Positions 1-8,961 of a DNA stretch of 64,000 bases are shown one piece after another (the stretch's first letter is position 1; every line of letters starts with the position of its first letter). The DNA comes from Achromobacter sp. Root83. Lineage in GTDB: Bacteria > Pseudomonadota > Gammaproteobacteria > Burkholderiales > Burkholderiaceae_B. Made by a program: the position numbers and the translations under genes. The DNA lies in the NCBI RefSeq assembly GCF_001428845.1, contig NZ_LMIU01000001.1, forward strand, positions 124,984 to 188,983, written 5' to 3'. The notes under the pieces were generated by a model. It was not told the DNA's origin, made no database searches, and saw only the letters and a program-made list of their open reading frames with translations.

Positions 1-705
1 GTCGTTGCGCAGGTGATACAGCACTTCGCGCAGCTCCTGGCCTGCCTCCATCGGCAGCACGATCCAGATCTCGCGCACATTGTTCTCGTGCACGAAGCCG
101 TGCAGATGGTCGAGATCATGCAGGCGGCGGACCTGCGGCGGCAGGATCTCATGCGGTTCCGCATAGATGCCGGCCACTTCATAGCCGGCTTCCCGATATC
201 TTTCGACGCGGCGCCACAGGTCATGCCCCAGGGCGCCGAAGCCCACCAGCAGCACGCGCTTCTTGTTCAGGCCGCGATCGCGCGCGGCGCCCAGCACCGC
301 ATAGACGGCAATGCGTACACCGGCCAGCGCCAGCGCCGCCATGCCGAACCAGGTAGCCGCCCATATGCGGGATACCGCGCCGGTCTGGTGCATGAGAAAA
401 CTGACGAATATGCCCAACGCGAAAACCGTGGCCCACGCCGCCAGGCTGCGCACCACCAGATCGGTCAGCAGGCGGCCGCGCCAGGACACGTACAACCGGA
501 AGGCCGGGAAGATGGCGATCACGCCCAGGCCGCAAAGATAGATCAGGAACAGATGAATCTGCGGAGGTTCGGCCAGCGCATCTTCAGCGAATTTCAAGCC
601 GGTGGCAGTCAGGCCGCAGGTGATGACTATCGCGGCGTCGAGCAAGCGATAGAGATAGCTTGCCCCGCTGAACCTTGCCGACGTGTCCGTTTGGGACGGG
701 TCCAT
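1..705 (-). CDS. Undecaprenyl-phosphate sugar phosphotransferase, N-terminal part (partial)
   Basis: This frame runs off the left edge, so only the first 235 codons are visible. ATG at 705 begins MDPSQTDTSARF, and an SD-like AGGAG lies just upstream. The part seen holds about four hydrophobic segments (roughly residues 20-40, 48-68, 80-105 and 115-135), then a Rossmann-like stretch starting KKRVLLVGFGALG near residue 150. That layout is the N-terminal CoA-binding-like region of the WcaJ/PssY/EpsE family of polyprenyl-phosphate hexose-1-phosphate transferases, which start repeat-unit assembly on the inner membrane. The catalytic C-terminal sugar-transferase domain lies outside the window, so the family call rests on the N-terminal half and on the divergent polysaccharide export genes. 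Confidence 0.8.
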   Translation of the reverse strand, partial: MDPSQTDTSARFSGASYLYRLLDAAIVITCGLTATGLKFAEDALAEPPQIHLFLIYLCGLGVIAIFPAFRLYVSWRGRLLTDLVVRSLAAWATVFALGIFVSFLMHQTGAVSRIWAATWFGMAALALAGVRIAVYAVLGAARDRGLNKKRVLLVGFGALGHDLWRRVERYREAGYEVAGIYAEPHEILPPQVRRLHDLDHLHGFVHENNVREIWIVLPMEAGQELREVLYHLRND

Positions 706-1136
706 CGTGCACTCCTGTTCGCGTGGAGCCGGTCTTCGCACAAGTCTTCAACTCGTACTCCACATAGAAAAAGCCTCTGGCTCGAGGGAATTTGCCTGCC
801 GTCCGAGTAGCGGCATTGCGGACTATCAAACTAAAGCTTGCGAAGGGCGAAAGACATCAGACATGTCAGATTTCTTCGCTGGAAAGCCGCAGCTATCATG
901 GCGGTCCCCTGAGCCTGATCCCCCTGCAAAAAGCGAAATAGCGCAGCGCCGCAATGCCTGTGGCTACCGACAAAATCTTATTGAGTGCGCGGCTTACCCG
1001 AAACCTCCAAACGATGTAGGAGAAGGCTTAGGACATCCGTCGAATGTGCGGGCCTAGGAAAAGAGAGTGGAATGTCGCAACCCGTTACGCATCGGGCTCC
1101 TTTCCAAGCAACGAAGTCATTCACTGTGGATTTGCC
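706..1136. other. Intergenic region between divergent polysaccharide genes
   Basis: This 431-base gap separates the sugar transferase from the export operon. Apart from the dyad annotated at 851-876 I see no gene in it. It should hold the promoters of both transcription units. The open frames crossing it lack recognisable domains and appear to be chance. Confidence 0.6.
851..876. promoter_or_regulatory. Imperfect 26-bp dyad, candidate operator of the exopolysaccharide locus
   Basis: The core GACATGTC (860-867) is a perfect palindrome. Symmetry extends outward through ATC/GAT and then AAGA/TCTT, with mismatches at only two pair positions (855/872 and 859/868). It sits between the two divergent polysaccharide transcription units, a natural place for a regulator. 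The binding protein is unknown. Confidence 0.45.
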
Positions 1137-2273
1137 ATGACTACATTTTTCGGAACGTTGAGCCGAGCCATAGCCGCTATCGCGCTCGTGTCCTCGCTGG
1201 GCGCTTGCGCCTTGTCTCCCGGTATGACGTTCAACGCCAACCAGCTCGCGGATCCGCTGGACCCGAACTCCAAGGCGGTCATCAAGGAAATCACGCCATC
1301 CCTGGTTCTCGAAGATCAGCGCGCGCGCATGGCGCTGCTCGACAACGAGGGTATCGGCCATCTGATCGGCAAGCCGGGGCCTTACCTCATCGGGCCGGGA
1401 GACATCCTCTCGATCGTGGTGTGGGATCACCCCGAGCTCGTGCTTCCGACGCAAACCTACGCCATTGGTTCTGGGGCAACGGAACTAGCCATTGGGGATA
1501 CCGCCTCGGGCATTCCGGGCTATACGGTCTCATCCACTGGATATATCCAGTTTCCGTATACCGGACTGCTGAAAGTGGCGGGGTTGACGGAACTTCAGGC
1601 GCGCAATCTCATAGTCAATAGTTCGGGCAAGTACATACAGGACCCGCAGATCACCGTCCGTGTTCTGGGATTTCGCAGCAAGCGCATTTTCGTCGATGGC
1701 GCGGTGACGACGCCGGGTACGGTCGCTATCAACGATGTCCCGATGACCCTGTTGGAAGCGATCAACAGGGCCGGCGGCATTCTGCCGACCGGAGACCGCA
1801 GTGCGGTCTACGTGATCCGCGACGGCCGGCGTACTCGCGTGAACCTGCCCGCGCTGATCGAGCGTGGCCAGGACCTGAACCAAGTGATGCTGAAGTCGGG
1901 CGACATCGTAAGAGTCACGCCGCGCGACGACAGCAAGGTATTCGTGATGGGCGAAGTGTTCGTGCCCAGCGCGCCAGTGATGCGTGACGGACGCATGTCG
2001 TTGACCGAGGCGTTGGGTTTGGCGGGGGGGCCGAACCAGCTCACTTCGGATCCGTCGCAGATATTTGTCGTACGCAGCACGGAGGACGCGACGCCGCTGG
2101 TGTTCCATCTGAATGCCGGATCGCCGCAGGCTCTGGCCGTAGCGGAGAAGTTCGAGTTGCAACCCAAAGACGTCGTGTTCGTGGATTCGGCGGGCCTGGT
2201 GCGGTGGAACCGCTTCATCAGCAACCTGTTCCCGAGCGCGCAAACCGTTCAGACCGTCAAGTCCATCGATTAG
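1137..2273 (+). CDS. Polysaccharide export outer-membrane lipoprotein (Wza/EpsA-like)
   Basis: The 378-residue product is the outer-membrane export channel for a capsular or exopolysaccharide. I chose ATG 1137 because it gives a lipoprotein signal peptide ending in the lipobox LGAC, with the acylated cysteine at residue 24. The frame stays open upstream to 1044, but that extension would bury the signal. The segment GPYLIGPGDILSIVVWDHPEL is the Poly_export start, and two SLBB-type beta-grasp repeats follow (KRIFVDGAVTTPGT and SKVFVMGEVFVPSAP). The tyrosine-kinase copolymerase gene follows 67 bases later, the usual Wza-Wzc arrangement. Confidence 0.9.
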   Translation: MTTFFGTLSRAIAAIALVSSLGACALSPGMTFNANQLADPLDPNSKAVIKEITPSLVLEDQRARMALLDNEGIGHLIGKPGPYLIGPGDILSIVVWDHPELVLPTQTYAIGSGATELAIGDTASGIPGYTVSSTGYIQFPYTGLLKVAGLTELQARNLIVNSSGKYIQDPQITVRVLGFRSKRIFVDGAVTTPGTVAINDVPMTLLEAINRAGGILPTGDRSAVYVIRDGRRTRVNLPALIERGQDLNQVMLKSGDIVRVTPRDDSKVFVMGEVFVPSAPVMRDGRMSLTEALGLAGGPNQLTSDPSQIFVVRSTEDATPLVFHLNAGSPQALAVAEKFELQPKDVVFVDSAGLVRWNRFISNLFPSAQTVQTVKSID

Positions 2274-2299
2274 TTCGCCTCAGAAAACCACGCCTTTGG

Positions 2300-2324
2300 G
2301 GGCGCCGCGAGCGCGGCGGCGCCC
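2300..2324 (+). promoter_or_regulatory. GC-rich hairpin between export protein and tyrosine kinase genes
   Basis: GGGCGCC (2300-2306) pairs with GGCGCCC (2318-2324) across an 11-base loop, inside the 67-base spacer between the two genes. No T-run follows, so it is more likely to affect mRNA stability or the expression ratio than to terminate transcription. Confidence 0.35.
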
Positions 2325-2340
2325 TCTCTTGGAGAGCTGC

Positions 2341-4602
2341 ATGTCGTTGCCCATCGAAACGTTCGAGCCATCAGTCCCGGCTCGTCAGCAGGAAACCCCG
2401 TTGTCGTCGCATGTGGACGCCATCTTTTCCAACCGGTGGATGATCATCGCGATCACCATGGTCGCCTTGCTCGGCGCCCTGGCCTATGTGATGGTGACCC
2501 CCTCAGTCTATTCGGCTGACATCATCGTGCAGGTCGAGGAGGAAATGCCAAATGGGCAGGCGCGCAGCCTGCTCGGCGATGTTTCATCGATGTTCGACAC
2601 CAAGGCGGAAACGTCGGGCGAAATGGAAGTGCTGCGTTCGCGCATGGTCGTCGGCCCCGCCGTCGACAAGTTCCTGCTGTACATCCACGCCAAGCCGCGC
2701 TATTTCCCCGTGGTGGGAGAGTGGCTGGCGCAACGCTACGAAAGCCTGCCGTACCCTTCCAGCTTTCCGCGCGGCGGCTACGCCTGGGGCGGAGAAGCCG
2801 TCGCGATCTCTCAGCTCGATGTGCCGAACGAATGGCTGGGCAAGCCCCTGCGCCTGACCACGCTGGGAGAAGGGCGCTATACGCTGAGCGACAAGCTGAC
2901 CGGCGCGACGTTCACCGGCACGGTCGGCAAGCCCGAGCATTTCCTCTTGCCTGGCGGCGGCGCGATGGACGTGCACGTCGATGCGCTGGCGGGCCGCCCA
3001 GGCACCGAGTTCACGGTGTCGCGCAGTTCGCGCCTGGCGGCGATCGAAGGCGTGCAATCGCGCATGGGAATCTTCGAGCGGGGCCGCGCATCGGGCGTGA
3101 TCGGCGTGACGCTCGAAGGCAATGATCCCGCGCTGACCACCGCGGTCCTGAACCAGATCGGTCAGGAGTATGTGCAGCAGAACGTGAACCGCAAATCGGC
3201 GCAGGCCGAGAAGTCGCTGGCGTTCCTGGAGCAGCAGCTTCCCCAGCTCAAGGGCGAGCTGGATGCCGCCGAAACCAAGTACAACGCCCTGCGCAACAAG
3301 CGTGGCACGATCGACCTGAGCGAAGAGGCCAAGCTCATCCTGGCGCAGTCCGTGGATGCGCAGACCCGGGTGATGGAGCTGCGTTCCAAGCGCCAGGAAC
3401 TGATCACGCGCTTTGCGCCGACGCACCCCAGCATCGTGGGCATCGACCGGCAGATCGCTTCGCTGACCGGCGACGTCAACCGCATCGGCAACAACATCAA
3501 GCAGCTTCCCGACCTTGAGCAGGACGTGGTGCGCCTGGTGCGCGATGTGCGCGTCAATACCGAGCTCTACACGGCGCTGCTCAATAACGCCCAGCAGCTG
3601 AAGCTGATCCGGGCGGGCAAGGTGGGCAACGTGCGCATCCTGGATGCGGCCGTGCAGCCCGACAAGCCGGTACGCCCCAAAGGCGCCATCATCATCGGCG
3701 TGGCCACGGCCATCGGCCTGATCTTCGGCATCCTGTGCGCCTTCGTCCGCAGCGCGCTGTTCGGCGGCCTGTCCGAGCCGGAAGATGTCGAACGCCATAC
3801 CGGCCTGCCGGTGCTGGCCGCCATTCCGTACAGCGACGTCCAGGACAAGCTGTGGCGCCGCAGCCGGCGCAAGAACGCCACCGTGCCGGCGTTGCTGGCC
3901 CAAAGCCAGGGCAACTCGCCGCCGATAGAAAGCCTGCGCTCGTTCCGCAATGTGCTGCAGGCATCGCTGCGCCAGTCCGCCAACAACATGGTCATGTTCA
4001 CCGGCCCGGTGGCGGGCGTGGGCAAGTCCTTCCTGTCCGCGAACTTCGCGTTCATCCAGGGCGGGGTGGGCAAGCGCGTGCTGCTGATCGATGCCGATTT
4101 CCGCAAGGGGCAGCTGAACCGCTACTTCGGCCTGCCCAAGGAAGACGGCCTGTTCGAAGTGCTGTCGGGCACGATCCCGCTGAACCGCGTCAGGAAGCAC
4201 AGCGTGTCCGAGGGCGTGGACTTCATCGCCACGGGCGCCGTCACCTTCGACCCCTCCGAACTGCTGGCTTCTCCGGTATTTGGCGAAACCCTGCGCGAGC
4301 TGGCCACCCAATACGACATGGTCATCCTGGATACGGCGCCCGTGCTGTCGTCTCCGGATGCGGCCGTGGTGGGCACGCACGCCGCGGCGGTGATGGTGGT
4401 GGTGCGGTCCGGCATGAACACGGTGGGCGAGATCCGGGAAACGGCCAAGCGCCTGATCCAGGCCGGCGCACCGGTGGACGGCGTGCTCTTCAATGGTCTC
4501 AAGCTCCTGCCGGAACGCTTCGGCTTCCGGTCCAAGTACGGCGGTTATCGATACTCCCGTGCGGCGTACTACGGCGATTTCAAACAGAACGGTCCCAAGT
4601 AA
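2341..4602 (+). CDS. Polysaccharide co-polymerase with BY-kinase domain (Wzc/EpsB-like)
   Basis: This 753-residue inner-membrane protein controls chain length and couples polymerisation to export by tyrosine autophosphorylation. ATG 2341 follows GGAGAGCTGC; an in-frame ATG at 2296 lacks such a site. A Wzz domain is bracketed by membrane helices at about residues 33-51 and 448-470, with a long coiled-coil periplasmic part (about 280-400). The cytoplasmic kinase carries Walker A GPVAGVGKS (about 555-563) and Walker A' VLLIDAD (about 580). The C-terminal tail is tyrosine-rich (YGGYRYSRAAYYGDF), the usual autophosphorylation cluster. It lies between the export lipoprotein and sugar-nucleotide genes. 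Confidence 0.92.
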   Translation: MSLPIETFEPSVPARQQETPLSSHVDAIFSNRWMIIAITMVALLGALAYVMVTPSVYSADIIVQVEEEMPNGQARSLLGDVSSMFDTKAETSGEMEVLRSRMVVGPAVDKFLLYIHAKPRYFPVVGEWLAQRYESLPYPSSFPRGGYAWGGEAVAISQLDVPNEWLGKPLRLTTLGEGRYTLSDKLTGATFTGTVGKPEHFLLPGGGAMDVHVDALAGRPGTEFTVSRSSRLAAIEGVQSRMGIFERGRASGVIGVTLEGNDPALTTAVLNQIGQEYVQQNVNRKSAQAEKSLAFLEQQLPQLKGELDAAETKYNALRNKRGTIDLSEEAKLILAQSVDAQTRVMELRSKRQELITRFAPTHPSIVGIDRQIASLTGDVNRIGNNIKQLPDLEQDVVRLVRDVRVNTELYTALLNNAQQLKLIRAGKVGNVRILDAAVQPDKPVRPKGAIIIGVATAIGLIFGILCAFVRSALFGGLSEPEDVERHTGLPVLAAIPYSDVQDKLWRRSRRKNATVPALLAQSQGNSPPIESLRSFRNVLQASLRQSANNMVMFTGPVAGVGKSFLSANFAFIQGGVGKRVLLIDADFRKGQLNRYFGLPKEDGLFEVLSGTIPLNRVRKHSVSEGVDFIATGAVTFDPSELLASPVFGETLRELATQYDMVILDTAPVLSSPDAAVVGTHAAAVMVVVRSGMNTVGEIRETAKRLIQAGAPVDGVLFNGLKLLPERFGFRSKYGGYRYSRAAYYGDFKQNGPK

Positions 4603-4623
4603 ACGCCACCCGGAGAAACTGGC

Positions 4624-6027
4624 ATGCACGGAACTTTTGGCTGGGACACCCCGCAAATTCTGGATGCGGTTTTCAAGGCTTATGACATACGCGGCACGGT
4701 GCCGGACGAGATTGATGCCCGATTTGCCCACAGCCTGGGCATGGCGGTGGGGACCCGGGCGATGGAGCAGGGGGCGAGGTCGATCGTGGTGGGGCGGGAC
4801 GGCAGGCTGAGCAGCGTGGAGCTGGCCGCGGCGCTGCAGGCCGGCCTGCGCTCGGCCGGTGTGCACGTCATCGATATCGGCATGGCGACCACGCCCATGG
4901 TGTATTTCACGACCCGCCTCATGGACACGGGCGCGGGCATCGCGGTCACCGGCAGCCACAACCCGCCCGCGCACAACGGCTTCAAGATCGTGCTGGAAGG
5001 CGCGTCGCTCTATGGCGAAGGAATCACCGCCTTGCGCGACGCGATGCGCCTGCCCATCGAATCGGCGGCCACGCCCGGCGGCCGCACCCAAATGCAGATC
5101 ATGCCGTGCTATGCGGCGCGCCTGGTGGGCGATATCCGCATGGCCCGCCCCATGAAGATCGCCATCGACTGCGGCAGCGGCGTCGCGGGCGCGGTGGCGC
5201 CCGCGCTGTTTCGCGCGCTGGGCTGCGAAGTGACGGAGCTGTTCTGCGAGGTGGACGGCTCTTTTCCGGGCCATCATCCAGATCCCGCCGATCCGCACAA
5301 CCTGCAGGACCTGATCTATTGCCTGCGCTATTCGGACTGCGAAGTCGGCCTGGCATTCGACGGCGACGGCGACCGGCTCGGCGTGGTGACGAAATCGGGA
5401 CAGATCATCTGGCCGGACCGGCAACTGATCCTGTTCGCGCGCGACGTGCTGGCGCGCAACCCCGGCGCCGAGATCATCTACGACGTCAAGTGCAGCCGCC
5501 ATGTGGCGCGCGCCATCACCGAGGCCGGAGGCAAGGCCACGATGTGGAAAACGGGACATTCGCTGATCAAGGCCAAGATGCGCGAGTCGGGAGCGCTACT
5601 TGCTGGAGAGATGAGCGGCCACATTTTTTTCAAGGAGCGCTGGTACGGCTTTGACGACGGCATCTATGCCGCCGCGCGCCTGCTGGAGATCCTGTCGTCG
5701 GCGCCAGACCCGTCAGCCTTGCTCGAAGGCCTGCCGCAGTCCTGCGCGACCCCCGAATTAAAACTGGAGACCGCCGAAGGCGAAAGCGTCGAGCTGGTGG
5801 AGGCATTGCGCGCGCAGGGAGATTTCCCGGGCGCGGTGTCGATCAACGAGCTGGACGGCATCAGGGTGGACTACGCGGACGGTTTCGGCCTGGCGCGTCC
5901 ATCCAACACCACGCCGACGGTGGTACTGCGGTTTGAAGGAGACAACGTGGCCGCGTTGGCCCGTATCGAGGAGGATTTCCGCAACGCGTTCAGGCGCATT
6001 GCACCTCACATCCGTTTACCGTTCTAA
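4624..6027 (+). CDS. Phosphomannomutase/phosphoglucomutase
   Basis: The 467-residue enzyme interconverts hexose-6-phosphate and hexose-1-phosphate, supplying nucleotide-sugar synthesis. The start follows CGGAGAAACTGGC. All four functional loops of the alpha-D-phosphohexomutase family are present: the phosphoserine loop TGSHNPP (Ser111), the metal loop DGDGDR (Asp246, 248, 250), the sugar-recognition loop GEMSGHIFF, and the phosphate loop RPSNTTPTVV near the C-terminus. Its place between the copolymerase and pgi fits a role in exopolysaccharide precursors. Sequence alone does not say whether mannose or glucose phosphate is preferred. Confidence 0.93.
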   Translation: MHGTFGWDTPQILDAVFKAYDIRGTVPDEIDARFAHSLGMAVGTRAMEQGARSIVVGRDGRLSSVELAAALQAGLRSAGVHVIDIGMATTPMVYFTTRLMDTGAGIAVTGSHNPPAHNGFKIVLEGASLYGEGITALRDAMRLPIESAATPGGRTQMQIMPCYAARLVGDIRMARPMKIAIDCGSGVAGAVAPALFRALGCEVTELFCEVDGSFPGHHPDPADPHNLQDLIYCLRYSDCEVGLAFDGDGDRLGVVTKSGQIIWPDRQLILFARDVLARNPGAEIIYDVKCSRHVARAITEAGGKATMWKTGHSLIKAKMRESGALLAGEMSGHIFFKERWYGFDDGIYAAARLLEILSSAPDPSALLEGLPQSCATPELKLETAEGESVELVEALRAQGDFPGAVSINELDGIRVDYADGFGLARPSNTTPTVVLRFEGDNVAALARIEEDFRNAFRRIAPHIRLPF

Positions 6028-6040
6028 GGAGCATCAGGCG

Positions 6041-7708
6041 ATGGGAAAGGCTCAACTTGCGATTGAGGCGTTACGGGCGAATTCCGGGCTGGCGGACAGC
6101 CCGGAATGGGTGGCTTTCGCGCAGGCCGCGCAAAGCGCCGAACTGGACGCCAGCGCGCTGAAAGTGATCGAAGCGGCAGGACTGTGCGTGGATTTGACGA
6201 TGCAACGCCAATCGTCGGCGCTGGACGCCGCGGCGCTTGCCCTGCTGCAGGCGCGCGGCTTGCAGGATGCGCGCGACAGGCTGTTTGCCGGAGAACCGGT
6301 CAACTGGACCGAAGGCAAGCCCGCATGGCACACGGCGCTTCGGGCGGGGCGCACGCGCGAGCAACCGGACGGGCAGGATGTGGACTCCGTCTGCGAGTAT
6401 TCGCGCATGACCGACTTCGTGCGGCGCGTGGACCAGACCGCCGATTTTTCCACCATCCTGCACATCGGTATTGGCGGCAGCGATTGGGGGCCGCGCCTGG
6501 CGGTCCAGGCTTTTGGCGGCCCGCAGCAGCGCCGGCAGATCCGCTTCGTGTCCAACATCGACGGCCACGCCTTCCATGACGCCGTGGCCGGGCTGGACCC
6601 GCGCCGCTGCCTGGTGGTCGTCTCGTCCAAGTCCTTCACCACGGCCGAGACCCTGCACAACGCGCGCGCGGCCATCGCCTGGCTCAAGCAGGGCGGCGTG
6701 GCCGATCCGTCGGAACACCTGGCGGCCGTGACCGCCAATGTGCCGGCGGCCCGGGCGCTGGGCGTGCCGTCCAGCCAGATCTTCAAGATGTGCGATTGGG
6801 TGGGCGGGCGCTATTCGGTCTGGTCCGTCGCGGGCCTGTCGATCGCGCTGACCGTCGGCGCCGACGTGCTGATCGGCATGCGGGCGGGCGCGGAAGCGAT
6901 GGACCAGCATTTCCAGCAGGCGCCGTTCGCGTCGAATGCGCCGGTCCAGCTTGCGCTGTCCGGTCTGGTCAATTGCAGCGTGCTGGGGCAAAACTCGCTG
7001 AACATCGCGGCCTACAGCGCCCGCCTGCTGCACCTGGTGACCTATCTGCAGCAACTGGAAATGGAATCGCTGGGCAAGCGTGTCGCGGGCGACGGCGCGG
7101 CGGTGGGCGTGCCCACGGCCCCCATCATCTGGGGCATGCCGGGCACGGACGGCCAGCACACTTTTTTCCAATGGCTGCACCAGAGCGAGGAAGGCGCGCC
7201 GGTGGACTTCATCGCCAGCCTGCAAGGCCACGCGGACAGTCCGGACGCGCATCGCATGCTGCTGGCCAACTGCCTGGCGCAGCGCCAGGCGCTGCTGCGC
7301 GGCAAGAGCCTGGAGGAGGCGCTGATGGACGTCGCCCACATCGACGACCAGGAGCGCGCGCTGAGCCTGGCCCAGCACATGGTGCATCCGGGCGGGCGGG
7401 CTTCCACCCTGATCGTCCTGCGCCAGCTCGACCCTCGCGGGCTGGGCGCGCTGCTGGCCCTGTACGAGCACAAAGTGTTCGTGCAGAGCGTGGTCTGGGG
7501 CATCAATCCCTTTGACCAATGGGGCGTGGAACTGGGCAAGCGGCTGGCCAGCGGCATCGAGCGCGAGCTCGCCGTGCCGGTCTCGGCCGGTGTGGTCGAT
7601 TGGGGCCATGACGCCTCGACGTCCTACTGGATCGATCGCTACCGCAGCCACGCGCAGGCCCCGCGTCCCCGCCATGCGTGGGTGCCCGGCATGACGGCCC
7701 ATCTTTGA
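6041..7708 (+). CDS. pgi: Glucose-6-phosphate isomerase
   Basis: The 555-residue enzyme interconverts glucose-6-phosphate and fructose-6-phosphate. The length is normal for bacterial Pgi. ATG 6041 follows AAGGAGCATCAGGCG, 13 bases after the mutase stop; the frame is open further upstream, but that overlaps the mutase. Diagnostic motifs are GIGGSDWGP, SSKSFTTAETL, GGRYSVWS, DGQHTFFQWLHQ with its catalytic histidine, and the signature NPFDQWGVELGK. Its inclusion in the polysaccharide operon suggests it feeds hexose phosphates to the mutase on one side and galE on the other. Confidence 0.95.
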   Translation: MGKAQLAIEALRANSGLADSPEWVAFAQAAQSAELDASALKVIEAAGLCVDLTMQRQSSALDAAALALLQARGLQDARDRLFAGEPVNWTEGKPAWHTALRAGRTREQPDGQDVDSVCEYSRMTDFVRRVDQTADFSTILHIGIGGSDWGPRLAVQAFGGPQQRRQIRFVSNIDGHAFHDAVAGLDPRRCLVVVSSKSFTTAETLHNARAAIAWLKQGGVADPSEHLAAVTANVPAARALGVPSSQIFKMCDWVGGRYSVWSVAGLSIALTVGADVLIGMRAGAEAMDQHFQQAPFASNAPVQLALSGLVNCSVLGQNSLNIAAYSARLLHLVTYLQQLEMESLGKRVAGDGAAVGVPTAPIIWGMPGTDGQHTFFQWLHQSEEGAPVDFIASLQGHADSPDAHRMLLANCLAQRQALLRGKSLEEALMDVAHIDDQERALSLAQHMVHPGGRASTLIVLRQLDPRGLGALLALYEHKVFVQSVVWGINPFDQWGVELGKRLASGIERELAVPVSAGVVDWGHDASTSYWIDRYRSHAQAPRPRHAWVPGMTAHL

Positions 7709-7720
7709 CGGAGCGAGGAC

Positions 7721-8773
7721 ATGCCGGACACGCATGTGCTGGTGACGGGCGGCGCGGGCTACATCGGCACGCACACGCTGGTCGCGATGCTGGCGGCGGG
7801 CCAGCGGCCGCTGGTGCTGGATAACTTCAGCAACGGCAGCCGCGAGGCCGTGCGCCGCGTCGAGCGGCTTTGCGGCGCGCCCATACCGTTGATCGAAGGG
7901 GACATCCGCACGCCGGGGTTGATCGAGTCGGTGCTGACCGACGCGGCGGCCCAGGGCCGGCCGGTGCAAGCGGTGCTGCACCTGGCGGGCTGCAAAGCGG
8001 TAGGCGAATCGGTGGCGGACCCGCTCAAGTATTACGACAACAACGTGAACGGGTCGCTGGTCCTGCTGCGCGCGATGCGGCTGGCGGGCGTGCGCAGGCT
8101 GGTGTTCAGTTCGTCCGCCACCGTCTACGGCGAACCGCGCTATCTGCCGTTCACCGAAACGCATCCGCTCGCGCCCACCAATCCCTACGGCCGCACCAAG
8201 CTCATGGTTGAGGAAATGCTGCGCGACGTCTGCGCCGCCGATCCCGCCTTCAGCGCCGTCACGCTGCGTTATTTCAACCCGATCGGGGCGCATCCCAGCG
8301 GGCAGATCGGCGAGAGCCCGCGAGACCTGCCCAACAATCTCTTTCCCTTCATCACCCAGGTGGCGGTGGGGCGGCAACCCTTTCTGCGGGTGTTCGGCAA
8401 CGACTACGACACCGCCGATGGCACCGGTGTGCGCGACTACCTGCATGTCATGGACCTGGCGCGGGGCCATGTGCAGGCGCTGTCGTATTCGGACGGCCAT
8501 CCGGGATTCGTGGCGGTCAACCTGGGAACGGGGCAGGGCACCAGCGTGCTGGAACTGGTGCATGCGTTCGAACGGGTCAACGGCTGCGAGATCCCGTTGC
8601 GCACGCTGCCCCGGCGGGCGGGCGATGTCGAACGCATGTGGGCCGACCCGGGGCTGGCGGCGTCGCTGCTGGGCTGGCGCAGCACGCACGACGTCGAGTC
8701 CATGTGCGCCGATGGCTGGCGCTGGCAGCGGGGCAACCCGCAAGGGTACGAGGCGGATCCGGCCGCGGCATAA
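7721..8773 (+). CDS. galE: UDP-glucose 4-epimerase
   Basis: The 350-residue short-chain dehydrogenase-family enzyme interconverts UDP-glucose and UDP-galactose using bound NAD. It starts 12 bases after pgi behind GAGCGAGG. The N-terminal Rossmann motif TGGAGYIG lies at residues 9-16. SSSATVYGEP supplies the catalytic serine/threonine region, and the YGRTK box gives Tyr156 and Lys160. NPIGAHPSG and the RDYLHVMDLA stretch are typical of GalE. It closes the polysaccharide gene run and would provide UDP-galactose for the polymer. Confidence 0.94.
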   Translation: MPDTHVLVTGGAGYIGTHTLVAMLAAGQRPLVLDNFSNGSREAVRRVERLCGAPIPLIEGDIRTPGLIESVLTDAAAQGRPVQAVLHLAGCKAVGESVADPLKYYDNNVNGSLVLLRAMRLAGVRRLVFSSSATVYGEPRYLPFTETHPLAPTNPYGRTKLMVEEMLRDVCAADPAFSAVTLRYFNPIGAHPSGQIGESPRDLPNNLFPFITQVAVGRQPFLRVFGNDYDTADGTGVRDYLHVMDLARGHVQALSYSDGHPGFVAVNLGTGQGTSVLELVHAFERVNGCEIPLRTLPRRAGDVERMWADPGLAASLLGWRSTHDVESMCADGWRWQRGNPQGYEADPAAA

Positions 8774-8901
8774 CCCCTGCGCCATGTCGGGCGGATTCCG
8801 GGAAATGCGCGCAAGCGGTTACAGTTGACGGGATTATTGCGAAGCAGCATCGTCCCCGCGGTCCGGCCGTCCGGACGATGCACCGTCAGCGAGGCACGCC
8901 C

Positions 8902-8961
8902 ATGTTTGAATTCCTTTCCTACGCCGAATCCGCCGGCGCCCCGTCGGGGGCGCGGCAATGA
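8902..8961 (+). CDS. Micro-ORF (19 codons) translationally overlapping the acetyltransferase start
   Basis: ATG 8902 opens a 19-residue frame (MFEFLSYAESAGAPSGARQ). Its TGA stop overlaps the downstream ATG as ATGA at 8958-8961. A GAGG lies about eight bases before the start. Such an arrangement can couple translation of the downstream gene. It could be a leader peptide, but no similar peptide is known to me and a chance frame cannot be excluded. Confidence 0.35.
   Translation: MFEFLSYAESAGAPSGARQ

Noticed and set aside
1044-1136. Longer export lipoprotein from ATG 1044
   Set aside because: The 31 extra residues would place the lipobox signal peptide internally.
2584-5559. 991-codon open frame on the minus strand
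   Set aside because: It is antisense to the tyrosine kinase and mutase genes, whose families are certain. It is His/Arg/Gln-rich low-complexity translation, typical of shadow frames in GC-rich DNA.
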